The notes: generated by a model not told the origin, from the letters alone. Positions 1-12,178 are shown, counted from the stretch's first letter. The stretch is DNA of 64,000 nucleotides from Microbacterium indicum DSM 19969 (GCF_000422385.1 NZ_KE383822.1:46373-110372); one strand, 5' to 3'. A program made the numbers and translations.

Positions 1-1473
<1,473 letters not shown>

Positions 1474-1477
1474 TCCC

Positions 1478-2107
1478 ATGGCCGTCGACGCCCGCCGGGT
1501 CGCCGAGCTGACCCGCGAACTGCTGCTCGCGATCGGGGAGGACCCCGACCGCCCCGGCCTGCGCGAGACGCCCGAGCGGGTCGCCGCGGCCGCGACGGAG
1601 CTCTTCGGCGGCATCGACCGCGACCCCGCCGAGCCGCTCGCCCGCACGATCGACGTCTCGCGCGGCCCGGCGCCCGACACGACCCCGTCGGGCGTCGTGC
1701 TCGTGCGCGACATCCGGTTCCGCTCGATGTGCGAGCACCACCTCCTGCCGTTCGAGGGGCGCGCGCACATCGCCTACCTGCCGGGGGAGCGGGTCGTGGG
1801 CCTCGGATCCCTCGCCCGCGTCCTCGACATCGCGTCGTCGCGACCGCAGGTCCAGGAGCGCCTCGGCGAGCAGGTCGCCGACGCGATCTCGTCGGCGCTC
1901 GACGCGCGCGGCGTCTGGATCATGCTCGACGCCGCCCACGGCTGTCTGCGCGACCGCGGCGAGCAGCGCCCCGACGCGACGACCGTGACGGTCGCGGCGC
2001 GCGGCGAGCTCGCGACCGACGCCGCGCGGGCCGAGCTGGCCGCGCACGTGATCCTCGGCGTGCAGAACCAGGCCACGGGCCCCGGAGTGACGGGACGCGA
2101 CGCGTGA
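1478..2107 (+). CDS. folE: GTP cyclohydrolase I
   Basis: Converts GTP to 7,8-dihydroneopterin triphosphate, the first step of tetrahydrofolate synthesis, in the cytoplasm. The 209-residue length matches the family. Zinc ligands are recognisable as C85 and H88 in CEHHLLPFEG and C156 in HGCLRDRG. The ATG lies 4 bp after the ftsH stop with no clear ribosome-binding site, so translation is probably coupled to ftsH. Its stop overlaps the folP start (GTGA). Confidence 0.97.
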   Translation: MAVDARRVAELTRELLLAIGEDPDRPGLRETPERVAAAATELFGGIDRDPAEPLARTIDVSRGPAPDTTPSGVVLVRDIRFRSMCEHHLLPFEGRAHIAYLPGERVVGLGSLARVLDIASSRPQVQERLGEQVADAISSALDARGVWIMLDAAHGCLRDRGEQRPDATTVTVAARGELATDAARAELAAHVILGVQNQATGPGVTGRDA

Positions 2108-2898
2108 CCGAGATCATGGGAGTCGTCAACGTGACCCCCGACTCGTTCAGCGACGGCGGCGAGCACTTCGACCACGACGCCGCGATCGCGCACGGGCTGC
2201 TCCTCGCGACGCAGGGCGCGACGATCCTCGACGTCGGCGGCGAGTCGACCCGCCCCGGATCCGAGCCCGTCGGATCCGCCGAGGAGCTGCGCCGCGTCGT
2301 CCCCGTCGTCCGCGAGCTCGCCGCGGCCGGCCACACGGTGAGCATCGACACCTATCGCGCCGACGTCGCCGCAGCGACCGTGGACGCCGGGGCGCGCATC
2401 GTCAACGACGTCGCGGGCGGGCTCGCCGATCCCGGCATCCTGGGCGTCGTCGCCGCCTCGGGCGCCGAGTACGCGATCGGCCACTGGCGCGGGCCGTCGG
2501 CCGACATGTACGCCGCGGCCGACTACGACGACATCGCCGCCGAGGTCGCGTCCGAGCTCGGCGACCGCGTCGACGCGGCGCTCGCGGCCGGCATCGCGCC
2601 CGAACGGATCATCCTGGATCCGGGGATCGGGTTCGCGAAGTCGGGCGCGCAGAACTGGCGCATGCTCCGCGGGCTCAGCGCCGTGACGGGCCTCGGGTTC
2701 CGGGTGCTCGTCGGAACGTCGCGCAAGCGCTTCCTCGGCCGCGCGCTCGGCGCCGATCCCTCGCGCGAGAGGCTCGACGGCGCGACCGCCGTCACGAGCG
2801 TGCTCGCTGCGCAGGCGGGGGCGTGGGGCGTGCGCGTGCACGACCCCGCCGCGACGCGCGACGCGCTCGCGGTCCTCAGCGAATGGGAGAGCGCATGA
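2104..2898 (+). CDS. folP: Dihydropteroate synthase
   Basis: Condenses p-aminobenzoate with dihydropterin pyrophosphate; this is the sulfonamide target. The protein has 264 residues. It opens with the pterin-binding signature MGVVNVTPDSFSDGG and contains DVGGESTRPGSE, a late DPGIGFAKS loop and GTSRKRFLG. The GTG start overlaps the folE stop by 4 bp; the open frame continues upstream inside folE, but that part has no family similarity. Its stop overlaps the folB ATG. pabABC, which would supply its substrate, lie at 55.6-58.2 kb. Confidence 0.97.
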   Translation: MTEIMGVVNVTPDSFSDGGEHFDHDAAIAHGLLLATQGATILDVGGESTRPGSEPVGSAEELRRVVPVVRELAAAGHTVSIDTYRADVAAATVDAGARIVNDVAGGLADPGILGVVAASGAEYAIGHWRGPSADMYAAADYDDIAAEVASELGDRVDAALAAGIAPERIILDPGIGFAKSGAQNWRMLRGLSAVTGLGFRVLVGTSRKRFLGRALGADPSRERLDGATAVTSVLAAQAGAWGVRVHDPAATRDALAVLSEWESA

Positions 2899-3275
2899 GC
2901 ACCGCCGACGACATCACGCTTACGGGCCTCGTCGCGTTCGGCCACCACGGCGTCTTCGACTTCGAGCGCGAGAACGGCCAGGAGTTCGCGATCGACCTGC
3001 GGCTCGGCCTCGTCACGTCGACCGCGGCGGCCTCGGACGACGTCGCCGACACCGTGCACTACGGCGAACTCGCCGAGAAGGTCGTTGCGATCGTCGAGGG
3101 CGATCCCGTGAACCTCATCGAGACCCTCGCGCACCGCATCGCCGACGCCGTGCTCGAGGACGCGCGCATCGAGAGCCTCGACGTGACGGTGCACAAGCCG
3201 CACGCCCCGATCGCGGCGCAGTTCCGCGACGTCTCGGTCACGGTGCGCCGCCGCCGGACGGGCGGCCCCGCATGA
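2895..3275 (+). CDS. folB: Dihydroneopterin aldolase
   Basis: Cleaves dihydroneopterin to 6-hydroxymethyl-dihydropterin and glycolaldehyde. The 126-residue protein has the family hallmarks: GLVAFGHHGVFDFERENGQ near the N-terminus, a central VHYGELAEKV, the NLIETLAHRIAD helix, and a C-terminal VTVHKPHAPI carrying the catalytic Lys. It starts at the ATGA overlap with folP and ends in an ATGA overlap with folK, so it is translationally coupled on both sides. Confidence 0.96.
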   Translation: MSTADDITLTGLVAFGHHGVFDFERENGQEFAIDLRLGLVTSTAAASDDVADTVHYGELAEKVVAIVEGDPVNLIETLAHRIADAVLEDARIESLDVTVHKPHAPIAAQFRDVSVTVRRRRTGGPA

Positions 3276-3799
3276 GCCGCAGCCTCGCACAGCCGATCCG
3301 CACGCCGCTCCCCGCCGTCGAACGCGAGCCCGTCACTGCCGTCGTCGCGCTCGGCGCCAACCTGGGCGACACCGCGGCGACGCTCGACGAGGCGATCGCC
3401 GAGCTCGCGGCGCTGCCGCTCACGGATCGCGTCGTGTGCTCGGACCCGATCGCGTCGGTCGCGCTGACGCTCGACGGGCCCGACCCCTCGAAGCCCGGTT
3501 ACCTCAACGCGGTCGCGCTCGTGACGACCCGGCTCGCCCCGACGGTCCTCCTCGCGCACCTGAACGCGATCGAGGACAGGCACGGCCGCGTCCGCCGCGA
3601 GCGGTGGGGTGACCGCACCCTCGACCTCGACCTCATCGCATACGGTGACGTCGTGTCGGCGGATCCGCACCTCACGCTCCCGCATCCGCGCGCGCACGAG
3701 CGCGACTTCGTCCTCGCGCCGTGGCTCGAGGTCGACCCCGACGCCGTTCTGCCGGGCCGCGGGCGCGTCGCCGACCTCCTCGCGGGGCTCGGCCGATGA
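3272..3799 (+). CDS. folK: 2-amino-4-hydroxy-6-hydroxymethyldihydropteridine pyrophosphokinase
   Basis: Transfers pyrophosphate from ATP to hydroxymethyl-dihydropterin, making the folP substrate. The protein has 175 residues. VVALGANLGD forms the pterin-binding start, GYLNAVALV is the middle strand, and ERWGDRTLDLDLIAYG with HPRAHERDFVLAPW carries the Mg/ATP residues. About 23 residues precede the usual HPPK start; these may be real or the true start may be later, but the ATGA overlap with folB supports the position given. Confidence 0.95.
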   Translation: MSRSLAQPIRTPLPAVEREPVTAVVALGANLGDTAATLDEAIAELAALPLTDRVVCSDPIASVALTLDGPDPSKPGYLNAVALVTTRLAPTVLLAHLNAIEDRHGRVRRERWGDRTLDLDLIAYGDVVSADPHLTLPHPRAHERDFVLAPWLEVDPDAVLPGRGRVADLLAGLGR

Positions 3800-4281
3800 A
3801 GCGCACCTCGCCCGTCACGCTCGTCGTCTGGGGCGCCGTCTCGATCGCGGCGGGCTTCGTGCTCGACCTCATCCTCGAGCGCTCGGGGCACCCGACCTTC
3901 ACCCCGTCGATCCTGCTGCCGCTCCTCGCGGTCCTCCTCGGCGCGGCGGTGCTGACCCTCGCGTGGCAGGTGCGCCGATCCGTGACGCGCGACGACCGGC
4001 TCGTGGATCCGTTCCGTGCCGTGCGGGTCGTGGTCCTCGCGAAGGCGTCGAGCATCGTCGGCGCCGTCGTCGCCGGCGTGGCGGCGGGAATGCTCGTGTA
4101 CCTCCTCACGCGGCCGGTCGTGCCCGGGTTAGGGTCTATGGCGGAAGTGATCGCGTCGGCGATCGGGGGCATGATCCTCGTGATCCTCGCGCTCATCGCC
4201 GAGCACCTCTGCACACTGCCAAAGGACCCCGATGACCGAGAACCCCACGCCCCCGAGCACGGAGCCGAGCCCGGGTTCTGA
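3796..4281 (+). CDS. DUF3180 family membrane protein
   Basis: A 161-residue integral membrane protein with four apparent hydrophobic segments (about residues 5-25, 36-56, 82-104 and 118-138). Actinobacterial DUF3180 proteins are typically encoded directly after folK, as here; their function is unknown. The start is taken at the ATGA overlap with folK. The last 50 bp overlap the next gene in another frame, where the C-terminus becomes charged and low-complexity, so the real C-terminus may matter little. Confidence 0.85.
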   Translation: MKRTSPVTLVVWGAVSIAAGFVLDLILERSGHPTFTPSILLPLLAVLLGAAVLTLAWQVRRSVTRDDRLVDPFRAVRVVVLAKASSIVGAVVAGVAAGMLVYLLTRPVVPGLGSMAEVIASAIGGMILVILALIAEHLCTLPKDPDDREPHAPEHGAEPGF

Positions 4282-4918
4282 ACCCCTGATCCCGCCGCGC
4301 CCGCCGGTTCCCCCGGCCGCGCCGGCTCCCTCGGCGCCGCCGCGGGTGACCGAGCCCGAGTTCCCGCCCGCGGCCGAGCCCGTCGCCGCGCCGCCCCAGC
4401 TGGACGACGGCACCTACACCGCGATCCGCGAGCCGCGCCGCCGCGGCCTCGCGCTCGACGGAACGTGGCACCAGATCTCGCGCAAGTACGTCGCGTCGCA
4501 GATCCTGCAGGGCGTCATCGGGCTCGTCGTCACGGCCGTCGTCATGTACGTCGTCGCGACCACGACCGGGCAGTGGTGGCCTTGGCTCGCCGGAGGCGTC
4601 GTCCTCCTCGGCGAGCTGATCTCGCTCGTCATCGTGCCCCGCCAGGCGCGCGCCCTCGGATACATGCTGCGGGGCGACGACATCGTCTTCCGGCGCGGGA
4701 TCATGTGGCAGCGCGTCGTCGCGGTGCCCTACGGGCGCATGCAGCTGATCGACATCACGCACGGCCCGCTCGACCGCCTGTTCGGCGTCGCGAAGCTCAA
4801 GATGGTCACGGCCGCCGCGTCGACGGGCGTCGAGATCCCCGGCCTGTCGCAGAAGGCGGCCGACGCCCTGCGCGACACGCTGATCGAGGTCGCCGAGACC
4901 CGTCGGACCGGCCTGTGA
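4232..4918 (+). CDS. PH-domain (bPH2/YdbS-like) membrane protein
   Basis: 228 residues. A Pro-rich, probably disordered N-terminal stretch of ~65 residues is followed by two adjacent membrane helices (about 87-107 and 110-130) and a bacterial PH-like domain containing YMLRGDDIVFRRGIMWQR and GPLDRLFGVAKLKMVTA. Proteins of this family (YdbS) occur with YdbT-like partners, exactly as found here. The ATG follows an AAAGGA ribosome-binding site inside the end of the DUF3180 gene. Its biochemical role is not established. Confidence 0.85.
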   Translation: MTENPTPPSTEPSPGSEPLIPPRPPVPPAAPAPSAPPRVTEPEFPPAAEPVAAPPQLDDGTYTAIREPRRRGLALDGTWHQISRKYVASQILQGVIGLVVTAVVMYVVATTTGQWWPWLAGGVVLLGELISLVIVPRQARALGYMLRGDDIVFRRGIMWQRVVAVPYGRMQLIDITHGPLDRLFGVAKLKMVTAAASTGVEIPGLSQKAADALRDTLIEVAETRRTGL

Positions 4919-6582
4919 GCGAGAACGCCCCCGCCGAGCACCCGGCCTCGCGCGTCGCGCGCCTGCTCGCCGACGGCGGATCCTCGAACCTCGCCGACGG
5001 CGAGTGGCACCGCCTGCACCCGCTGACCCCGCTGTTCAAGGGCGGGCTCGTCCTGATCATCGTGCTCGGCATCGTGATCGCGAACATGCGCGACCGCCTC
5101 ATCTACCTCGCGATCGGGATCTTCGCGCCCCACGAGGTCGAAGAGGCGATCAGCGCCGAATCCAACGACCCCGTCTCGATGGGGCTCGACTGGCTCGTCG
5201 CGCAGAACCTCCTCCTGCTCGGCGCGGCCGCCCTCCTCGTGGTCGCGGTCGTCCTCGTCCTCGGGTACTGGGCCGTGTGGCGGTTCCAGCAGTTCCGGAT
5301 CACGGGCGAGAGAGTCGAGATCAAGAAGGGCATCGTCTTCCGCTCGCAGCGGCAGGCCCCGCTCGACCGGCTCCAGGGCGTCGACCTCACGCGCCCGTTC
5401 CCCGCGCGCCTCATCGGCATGGCGAAGCTGCGGCTCGAGGGCGCCGGATCCGGGGCGGGCGTCGACCTCGAGTACCTCACCGCCTCCAAGGCCGAGAGCG
5501 TGCGGCGCGACATCCTCCAGCTCGCGTCCGGCGTGCGCGCCGCGCGGGCGCAGGAGCGCGGCGGTCCCGCGGCCTCAGCCGGCGTCGCCACGGCCGGGAT
5601 CCGGGGCGCCGTGGGCGCCGGCGTGCAGGGGCTCATCGAGGGCGTCGACCGCGACGACGTCGTGCCCGAGAGCGTCGTGAAGATCCCGCTCCTGCGGCTC
5701 ATCGGATCGCAGGCCGTGTCGGCGATCCTCTGGATCCTCTTCTTCCTGGCGATCCTCCTCTGCGCCGTCATCCTGCCGATCCTGCTGTTCGAGAACGGCC
5801 CCGAGCGGTGGATCATCATGGCCGGCGCGGGGTTCGCGTCGGGGATCCCCATGTTCATCGCGGTGTTCGCGATCGTGTGGTCGGCGCTCTCGAAGGGCTT
5901 CCGCTACTCGATCGCCCCGACGCCCGACGGCGTGCGGATCTCGGGCGGCCTGCTCACGACGGTGTCGCGCACGATCCCGCCGGGGCGCGTGCACGCCGTC
6001 GAGATCACGCAGAGCCTCCTCTGGCGCCCGTTCGGCTGGTGGACGGTGCGGATCAACCGCATGGGATCGCAGTCGGCGGCGCAGCAGGCGAACAGCCAGC
6101 AGCAGGCCGCCGCGACGGTGCTGCCCGTCGGAAAGCGCGCCGACGTCGAGCGCGTGGTCGAGCTCCTCATGCCCGACGCGCCCGCGGGCGACGCGCTCTT
6201 CGCCTGGGAGCACGGGATCCAGGGGCCGAAGCGCGACGACCCGTTCACGATCGCGCCGCGCCGCGCGTGGATCTGGCACCCTTTCGCCCGACGTCGTCGC
6301 GGTGTGCGGGTGACGGGCTTCGGCGTGCTGCTGCGGCGCGGGCTGTTCTCGCGCCGCCTCGCGCTCTTCCCGCTCGCGCGCCTGCAGGGCGTCTCGCTCC
6401 GCCAGGGCGTGTTCGCGCGATCGCAGCGCCTCGCCGCGCTCGTGCTGCACACCGTTCCCGGGCCCGTGACGGGGCGCGCCTCGTGCCTCGACCTCGATGA
6501 TGCGCAGCGCATCGCCGACCTCGTGAGCCGGGGATCCGTCGCCGCCGCCTCGGCGGATCACACGCACCGCTGGGCGAGCTGA
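4915..6582 (+). CDS. PH-domain (YdbT-like) multi-domain membrane protein
   Basis: 555 residues with repeated units made of membrane helices followed by bPH2 domains. The first has helices near 40-60 and 95-120 then RVEIKKGIVFRSQRQ...PLDRLQGVDLTR. The second has helices near 265-290 and 300-325 then a PH unit ending in the inner IPPGRVHAVEI stretch. A third PH copy near the C-terminus contains RRGLFSRRLALFPLARLQG. The GTG start overlaps the preceding stop (GTGA), giving a coupled pair. The stop codon sits inside the first copy of the 119-bp repeat that follows. Function unknown. Confidence 0.86.
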   Translation: MSENAPAEHPASRVARLLADGGSSNLADGEWHRLHPLTPLFKGGLVLIIVLGIVIANMRDRLIYLAIGIFAPHEVEEAISAESNDPVSMGLDWLVAQNLLLLGAAALLVVAVVLVLGYWAVWRFQQFRITGERVEIKKGIVFRSQRQAPLDRLQGVDLTRPFPARLIGMAKLRLEGAGSGAGVDLEYLTASKAESVRRDILQLASGVRAARAQERGGPAASAGVATAGIRGAVGAGVQGLIEGVDRDDVVPESVVKIPLLRLIGSQAVSAILWILFFLAILLCAVILPILLFENGPERWIIMAGAGFASGIPMFIAVFAIVWSALSKGFRYSIAPTPDGVRISGGLLTTVSRTIPPGRVHAVEITQSLLWRPFGWWTVRINRMGSQSAAQQANSQQQAAATVLPVGKRADVERVVELLMPDAPAGDALFAWEHGIQGPKRDDPFTIAPRRAWIWHPFARRRRGVRVTGFGVLLRRGLFSRRLALFPLARLQGVSLRQGVFARSQRLAALVLHTVPGPVTGRASCLDLDDAQRIADLVSRGSVAAASADHTHRWAS

Positions 6583-7012
6583 CCCGGCCGGGCCGCGCGA
6601 GGGGCGTCCTTCGTGCGGCCTTTCGCCACTCCGGCGGCCTGTCGGCGGTGAATCGGCCGCGCAGGGGCGGATCCCCGCGTGAGGGTGTGGCTTGACGCGG
6701 GGATCCGACGCGCTGGGCGAGCTGACCCGGCCGGGCCGCGCGAGGGGCGTCCTTCGTGCGGCCTTTCGCCACTCCGGCGGCCTGTCGGCGGTGAATCGGC
6801 CGCGCGGGGGCGGATCCCCGCGTGAGGGTCGATCTCGGCGCGGTGATCTGCGTCTCGGCGGGTTCCGTGCTCCGCCGGGCGAGTGGATCCGGCTTGGCCG
6901 CGCGAGGGTCGTCCTTCGTACGGCCTTTCGCCGTTCCGGCGGCCTGCTGACGGGGATTCGGCCGCGTGGGGGCGGATCCCCGCGCGAGGGACGATCTCGG
7001 CGCGGGGATCCG
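6568..7012. repeat. Triplicated ~119-bp intergenic repeat with hairpins
   Basis: Copy 1 is 6568-6686 and copy 2 is 6711-6829, identical by eye except for one base, with a period of 143 bp. A diverged third copy covers about 6873-6990. Each contains CGGATCCCCGCG; in copies 1 and 3 this is followed 16 nt later by its exact inverse (6668-6679 with 6696-6707, and 6973-6984 with 7001-7012), forming 12-bp stems. Copy 1 includes the last codons of the upstream PH gene. The region lies between convergent genes and probably acts at least as a bidirectional terminator. No credible gene was seen in it. Confidence 0.85.
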
Positions 7013-7017
7013 CCGGG

Positions 7018-8403
7018 TCAGCGACGCGTCTCGAGCTCGGGGCGCACCCGCCCCTCGGGCCTCACGAAGGCGGCGTAGGCGACGAGCAGGATCAGGATCC
7101 ACGCGGCGCCGATGACGAGAGCCCACCGGCCCGAGGCGCTGAAGAGGAGGATCACGACGACGAACGCCATGAACGCGAGGGCGATCCGGTTGATCCAGGG
7201 CCAGAGCGGCATCGCGAAGCCGGCGCTCGGGATCCCGTCGCGCCGCATCTCGCGGCGCATCCCGCTGTGGGCGAGGAGGATCGACGACCACGTGAGGACC
7301 GTCGCGAACGTCGCGATCGACGCGACGACGAGGAACAGCTGGTCGGGGATCCAGAGGTAGGCGAGGAGGCCGACGACGGCGCAGGCGGCGACGATCGCGA
7401 CGGGCAGGATCGGGACGCCCGTGCGCGCGAGCCGCGTGAAGGCCTTCGGCGCGTGGTGCTGCTCGGCGAGGCCGTACATCGTGCGGCTCGCGGCGTAGGT
7501 GATCGAGTTCATCGCCGACAGGGCGGCCGTCAGCACGACGGCGTTGAGGATGTGCGCGGCCGCGGGGACGCCGAGCTGCGCGAAGACCTGGACGAAGGGC
7601 GACTCGCCCGATCCGATCTCGGTCCACGGGATGAGCATGAGGATCACGGCGATCGTCGCGACGTAGAAGAGCAGGATCCGGACGGGCACCGTGTTGACGG
7701 CCTTCGGGATGGATCCGGCGGGGTCGGCCGTCTCGCCCGCCGTCATGCCGAGCGTCTCGATGCCGCCGAACGAGAACACGACGATGCCGAGACTCATGAC
7801 GAGGCCCCACACGCCGAACGGCGCGAACCCACCCTCGAGCGCGAAGAGGTTGTGCGGGCCCGGCTCGAAGCCGCCGAGGCTCACCCCGAAGACGATGAGG
7901 GCGAGGCCGCCCGCGATCATCGCGATGATCGTCGCGACCTTGATGATCGTGAACCAGAACTCGAGCTCGCCGAACACACGCACCCGCAGGGTGTTGAGCC
8001 CGCAGATCAGGAGGATCGCGGCCGCCATCCAGACCCAGCCGGGGGCGTCGGGGTACCACATGCCCATGTAGCTCGCGACGGCCGTCATGTCGGCGATCGC
8101 GACCACGATCATCTCGAAGGTGAAGGTCCACCCCGTGAGGAACCCCATGAGCGGGCTCACGTATCGGCTCGTGTACTGCGCGAAGGATCCCGCGACGGGG
8201 TCCCGCACGGCCGTCTCGCCGAGGGCGCGCATGACGGCGAACGCCGCGCACCCCGCGATGACGTAGGCGACGAGGACGGCGGGGCCTGCCGCCTGGATGG
8301 TCTCGGATGATCCGTAGAACAGGCCCGTTCCGATCGCGGTTCCGAGGGCGATGAACCGGATGTGGCGGAGCGACAGGCTGCGTCCGAGGTGCGAGGTGGA
8401 CAT
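7018..8403 (-). CDS. Amino acid permease (APC superfamily, AAT family)
   Basis: A 461-residue inner-membrane transporter with about 12 helices that imports an amino acid by proton symport. The N-terminal signature HIRFIALGTAIGTGLFYGSS and the following GPAVLVAYVIAG match ProY/GabP/AnsP-type permeases. The specific substrate cannot be told; proline or an aromatic/GABA-type amino acid are possibilities. The ATG at 8403 is chosen because the protein aligns from MSTSHLGRSLSLRH; an upstream in-frame extension has no similarity. It converges on the PH-domain operon across the repeat region. Confidence 0.9.
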   Translation of the reverse strand: MSTSHLGRSLSLRHIRFIALGTAIGTGLFYGSSETIQAAGPAVLVAYVIAGCAAFAVMRALGETAVRDPVAGSFAQYTSRYVSPLMGFLTGWTFTFEMIVVAIADMTAVASYMGMWYPDAPGWVWMAAAILLICGLNTLRVRVFGELEFWFTIIKVATIIAMIAGGLALIVFGVSLGGFEPGPHNLFALEGGFAPFGVWGLVMSLGIVVFSFGGIETLGMTAGETADPAGSIPKAVNTVPVRILLFYVATIAVILMLIPWTEIGSGESPFVQVFAQLGVPAAAHILNAVVLTAALSAMNSITYAASRTMYGLAEQHHAPKAFTRLARTGVPILPVAIVAACAVVGLLAYLWIPDQLFLVVASIATFATVLTWSSILLAHSGMRREMRRDGIPSAGFAMPLWPWINRIALAFMAFVVVILLFSASGRWALVIGAAWILILLVAYAAFVRPEGRVRPELETRR

Positions 8404-8458
8404 GGGGGCTGACAGTACCAAGGAGCCGCCGCGCGCCGGGTGTGCGACGCTGGGGATC

Positions 8459-9151
8459 ATGCAGCGCGCAGGACGACTCGGCGTCGGGATCATCGGAGCG
8501 GGCCGGGTCGGACCCGTCGTCGGGGCGGCGCTCGCCGGGGCGGGCCACGCGATCACGGGGATCACCGCGGGCTCCGACGCGGATCGCGCCGAGGCCGTGC
8601 TCCCCGGGGCGCCCGTGCTCGAGGTCCCCGAGATCCTCCGCCGCAGCGAGCTCGTGATCGTCGCCGTCCCGCGCTCCGAGCTGCCGGGCCTCGTCTCGGG
8701 CCTCGCGGAGACGGGGCTCTGGCAGATGGGACAGCTCGTGCTGCACACCGACGCGTCGCACGGCATCGAGGTGCTGCGGCCCGCGGCCGAGCGCGGCGCG
8801 ATCCCGCTCGCCGTGCACCCCGCCATGCGGTTCACGGGCACGAGCATCGATCTGCGCCAGCTCGCGGCGACCTACGCCGCCGTGACGGCGCCGCCCGCCG
8901 TGCTGCCGATCGCGCAGGCGCTCGCGGTCGAGATGGGGTGCGAGCCCGTCACGGTCGCCGAGGCGGATCGCGCCGCGTACGCCGAGGCGATCGCGACGGC
9001 GAGCGATTTCTCGCGGCAGATCGTGCAGCAGGCGACGGGCATGCTGCGGGGCATCGGCGTCGAGAACCCCGGCGGGTTCCTCTCGTCGCTCGTGCGCTCG
9101 ACCGTCGACCAGGCGCTCAGCGAGTCGAGCCCGCCGCCCGAGGCTCTGTGA
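8459..9151 (+). CDS. Rossmann-fold DUF2520 protein
   Basis: 230 residues. The N-terminal NAD(P)-binding motif GIIGAGRVGPVVGAAL is followed by VIVAVPRSELPGLV and a helical C-terminal half resembling ketopantoate-reductase-like and DUF2520 proteins (HPAMRFTG in the middle). In many actinobacteria this gene precedes panC; here no panC or panD follows and lysS is next. A redox role is inferred from the fold; the substrate is unknown. The ATG lies 55 bp from the divergent permease. Confidence 0.82.
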   Translation: MQRAGRLGVGIIGAGRVGPVVGAALAGAGHAITGITAGSDADRAEAVLPGAPVLEVPEILRRSELVIVAVPRSELPGLVSGLAETGLWQMGQLVLHTDASHGIEVLRPAAERGAIPLAVHPAMRFTGTSIDLRQLAATYAAVTAPPAVLPIAQALAVEMGCEPVTVAEADRAAYAEAIATASDFSRQIVQQATGMLRGIGVENPGGFLSSLVRSTVDQALSESSPPPEAL

Positions 9152-9226
9152 GGCGTTCAGCGCCGGATCACTAGACTTGTCCGGGGCGCCGATCGGCGCC
9201 TTCTCCCCGCACCCGAGGATCCGCGC

Positions 9227-10747
<1,521 letters not shown>

Positions 10748-10760
10748 CGCCGGGCGGCTC

Positions 10761-11852
10761 TCACGCCGCTCGCGTCGCCGTGGGGCCGAACGACGCGCCC
10801 GGCGTTCGGTCGGGGAACGGCCTCCCGGCCTCGTCGTAGACCCACCCGGGCAGCATGTTCGCATTCACGAACGCGGCGAGGATCTGCGCGAGGCCGTAGT
10901 CGGGATCCACGCGCATGACCTGCGTGAGGAGCGCCCCGGCCTGCGATCCGCTGCCGAGGGCCCACGACAGCCAGGCGCACACAGTGAGCGCCATCGCGCG
11001 ATGCGAGTCGGGGGCGAGGGCCGCGAGCAGCAGCATGCGCTCGCGGACCGCCCTCAGGCGTTCGGCGTTCGGCCGCGGCCCCTCGCCCGCGACCCGGAGC
11101 GGACCGGGGAGGGGCGTGCTCGCGTCCTCGTGCCACGCGACGTTCCACGCGGCCGTCGCGCGCGCCTCCTCGATCCCGCCGCTCCACTGGGTGAGGGCGA
11201 CGTCGCGCTCGGCGGGGCCCGCGAGCACGACGAGCATGAGCGCCGCGTCGTCGTCGCCCAGCCGGTCGAGCGGCCAGACGGTCATGGCCTCGAACAGGTC
11301 TGTCGGATCCTCGAGGGCCTCGGCGGCGATCCGGGAGAGCGGCGACCGCGCGCACGACGCGACGGCGTCGCGCACGGCGGCCCGTCTCGCCGCGCTGACG
11401 GCCGGGAGCGCGATCTCGGCCGACTGATCGCCGGGCGGGCCCTCGGCGATCTCGCCGAGCGGGCGCGGCAGCGCGTCGGAGTAGTCGCACCACGCGTCGC
11501 CCGCGACGCACAGCTCGTCGACGACCGGGATCCCGCAGGCGTCGGCGCGCAGCGCGACCGCGGAGACGAGCGCGTCGTGCGCGATCTCCCCGCCCGCCCG
11601 CAACGGGTCGTCGGTGTAGACGACGGTGACCATCGCTCCCACGCCATCGGTCTGGCAGAGGGTGCCGATCGCGGTCGCGGCGACGGCGTCGATCTCGTCG
11701 GGGGAGCGGGGCAGATCGATCCGCAGGAGGCGATCGATGCGCCCGCCCGCGACGGGCGCGATGACGAGGCTCTCGCGCGGGACGTAGCCGGCGAGGAGCG
11801 GCAGGGAGGAGAGCAGGCGCGCCGGCGATCCGGCGGAGATGATGGCTGTCAT
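10761..11852 (-). CDS. DUF4192 domain protein
   Basis: A 363-residue actinobacterial protein of unknown function. The typical opening is visible (LLSSLPLLAGYVPRESLV), as is the C-terminal helical region LTVCAWLSWALGSGSQAGALL with MRVDPDYGLAQILAAFVN. No catalytic motif, signal peptide or membrane helix was recognised. The ATG at 11852 is preferred; a GTG at 11948 would add 32 Arg-rich residues without similarity. Confidence 0.85.
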   Translation of the reverse strand: MTAIISAGSPARLLSSLPLLAGYVPRESLVIAPVAGGRIDRLLRIDLPRSPDEIDAVAATAIGTLCQTDGVGAMVTVVYTDDPLRAGGEIAHDALVSAVALRADACGIPVVDELCVAGDAWCDYSDALPRPLGEIAEGPPGDQSAEIALPAVSAARRAAVRDAVASCARSPLSRIAAEALEDPTDLFEAMTVWPLDRLGDDDAALMLVVLAGPAERDVALTQWSGGIEEARATAAWNVAWHEDASTPLPGPLRVAGEGPRPNAERLRAVRERMLLLAALAPDSHRAMALTVCAWLSWALGSGSQAGALLTQVMRVDPDYGLAQILAAFVNANMLPGWVYDEAGRPFPDRTPGASFGPTATRAA

Positions 11853-11989
11853 GCGGCGAGCCTGGCGCGGCGCCGGACCGCGCGGTTCCCGCTCACAGGC
11901 GGCGCGCCGCGATCCGCGGTTATCCACAGGGGTGTGCGGGGTCGCCACGCCCGACTTCCGTTCAGCGCGCGTCGCGTAGGATCGGGGAC

Positions 11990-12178
11990 ATGGAGTTCTG
12001 GCAGGCGGCCGTCTGGTCGATCGCCCCGACGATCGTCGTCGCGGTGTTCTTCTTCTTCATCCTGCGTTCGATCCTCCGCATGGACCGCACCGAGCGGCGC
12101 ATCTACGCCGACATCGAGGCCGAGGAGCGCGCGAAGCGCGGCCTCCCGCCGAAGGATTCCCCCGCGCCGAAGCCCTGA
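11990..12178 (+). CDS. Small single-span membrane protein
   Basis: 62 residues. A hydrophobic segment at about 7-26, rich in Phe and Val (IVVAVFFFFILRSI), is followed by a charged helix MDRTERRIYADIEAEERAKR and a short Pro-rich tail. Similar small proteins occur widely in Microbacteriaceae and related actinobacteria without known function. An AGGATCGGGGAC stretch precedes the ATG and may serve as the ribosome-binding site. The cardiolipin synthase gene follows after 64 bp. Confidence 0.75.
   Translation: MEFWQAAVWSIAPTIVVAVFFFFILRSILRMDRTERRIYADIEAEERAKRGLPPKDSPAPKP

Noticed and set aside
6583..7017. Short reading frames in the triplicated repeat
   Set aside because: Composition follows the repeat, no family similarity, and hairpins dominate; treated as non-coding.
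6245..8818. An 857-codon minus-strand frame through the PH gene, repeats and permease
   Set aside because: It is a high-GC shadow; the permease and PH-domain proteins in other frames are clear families.
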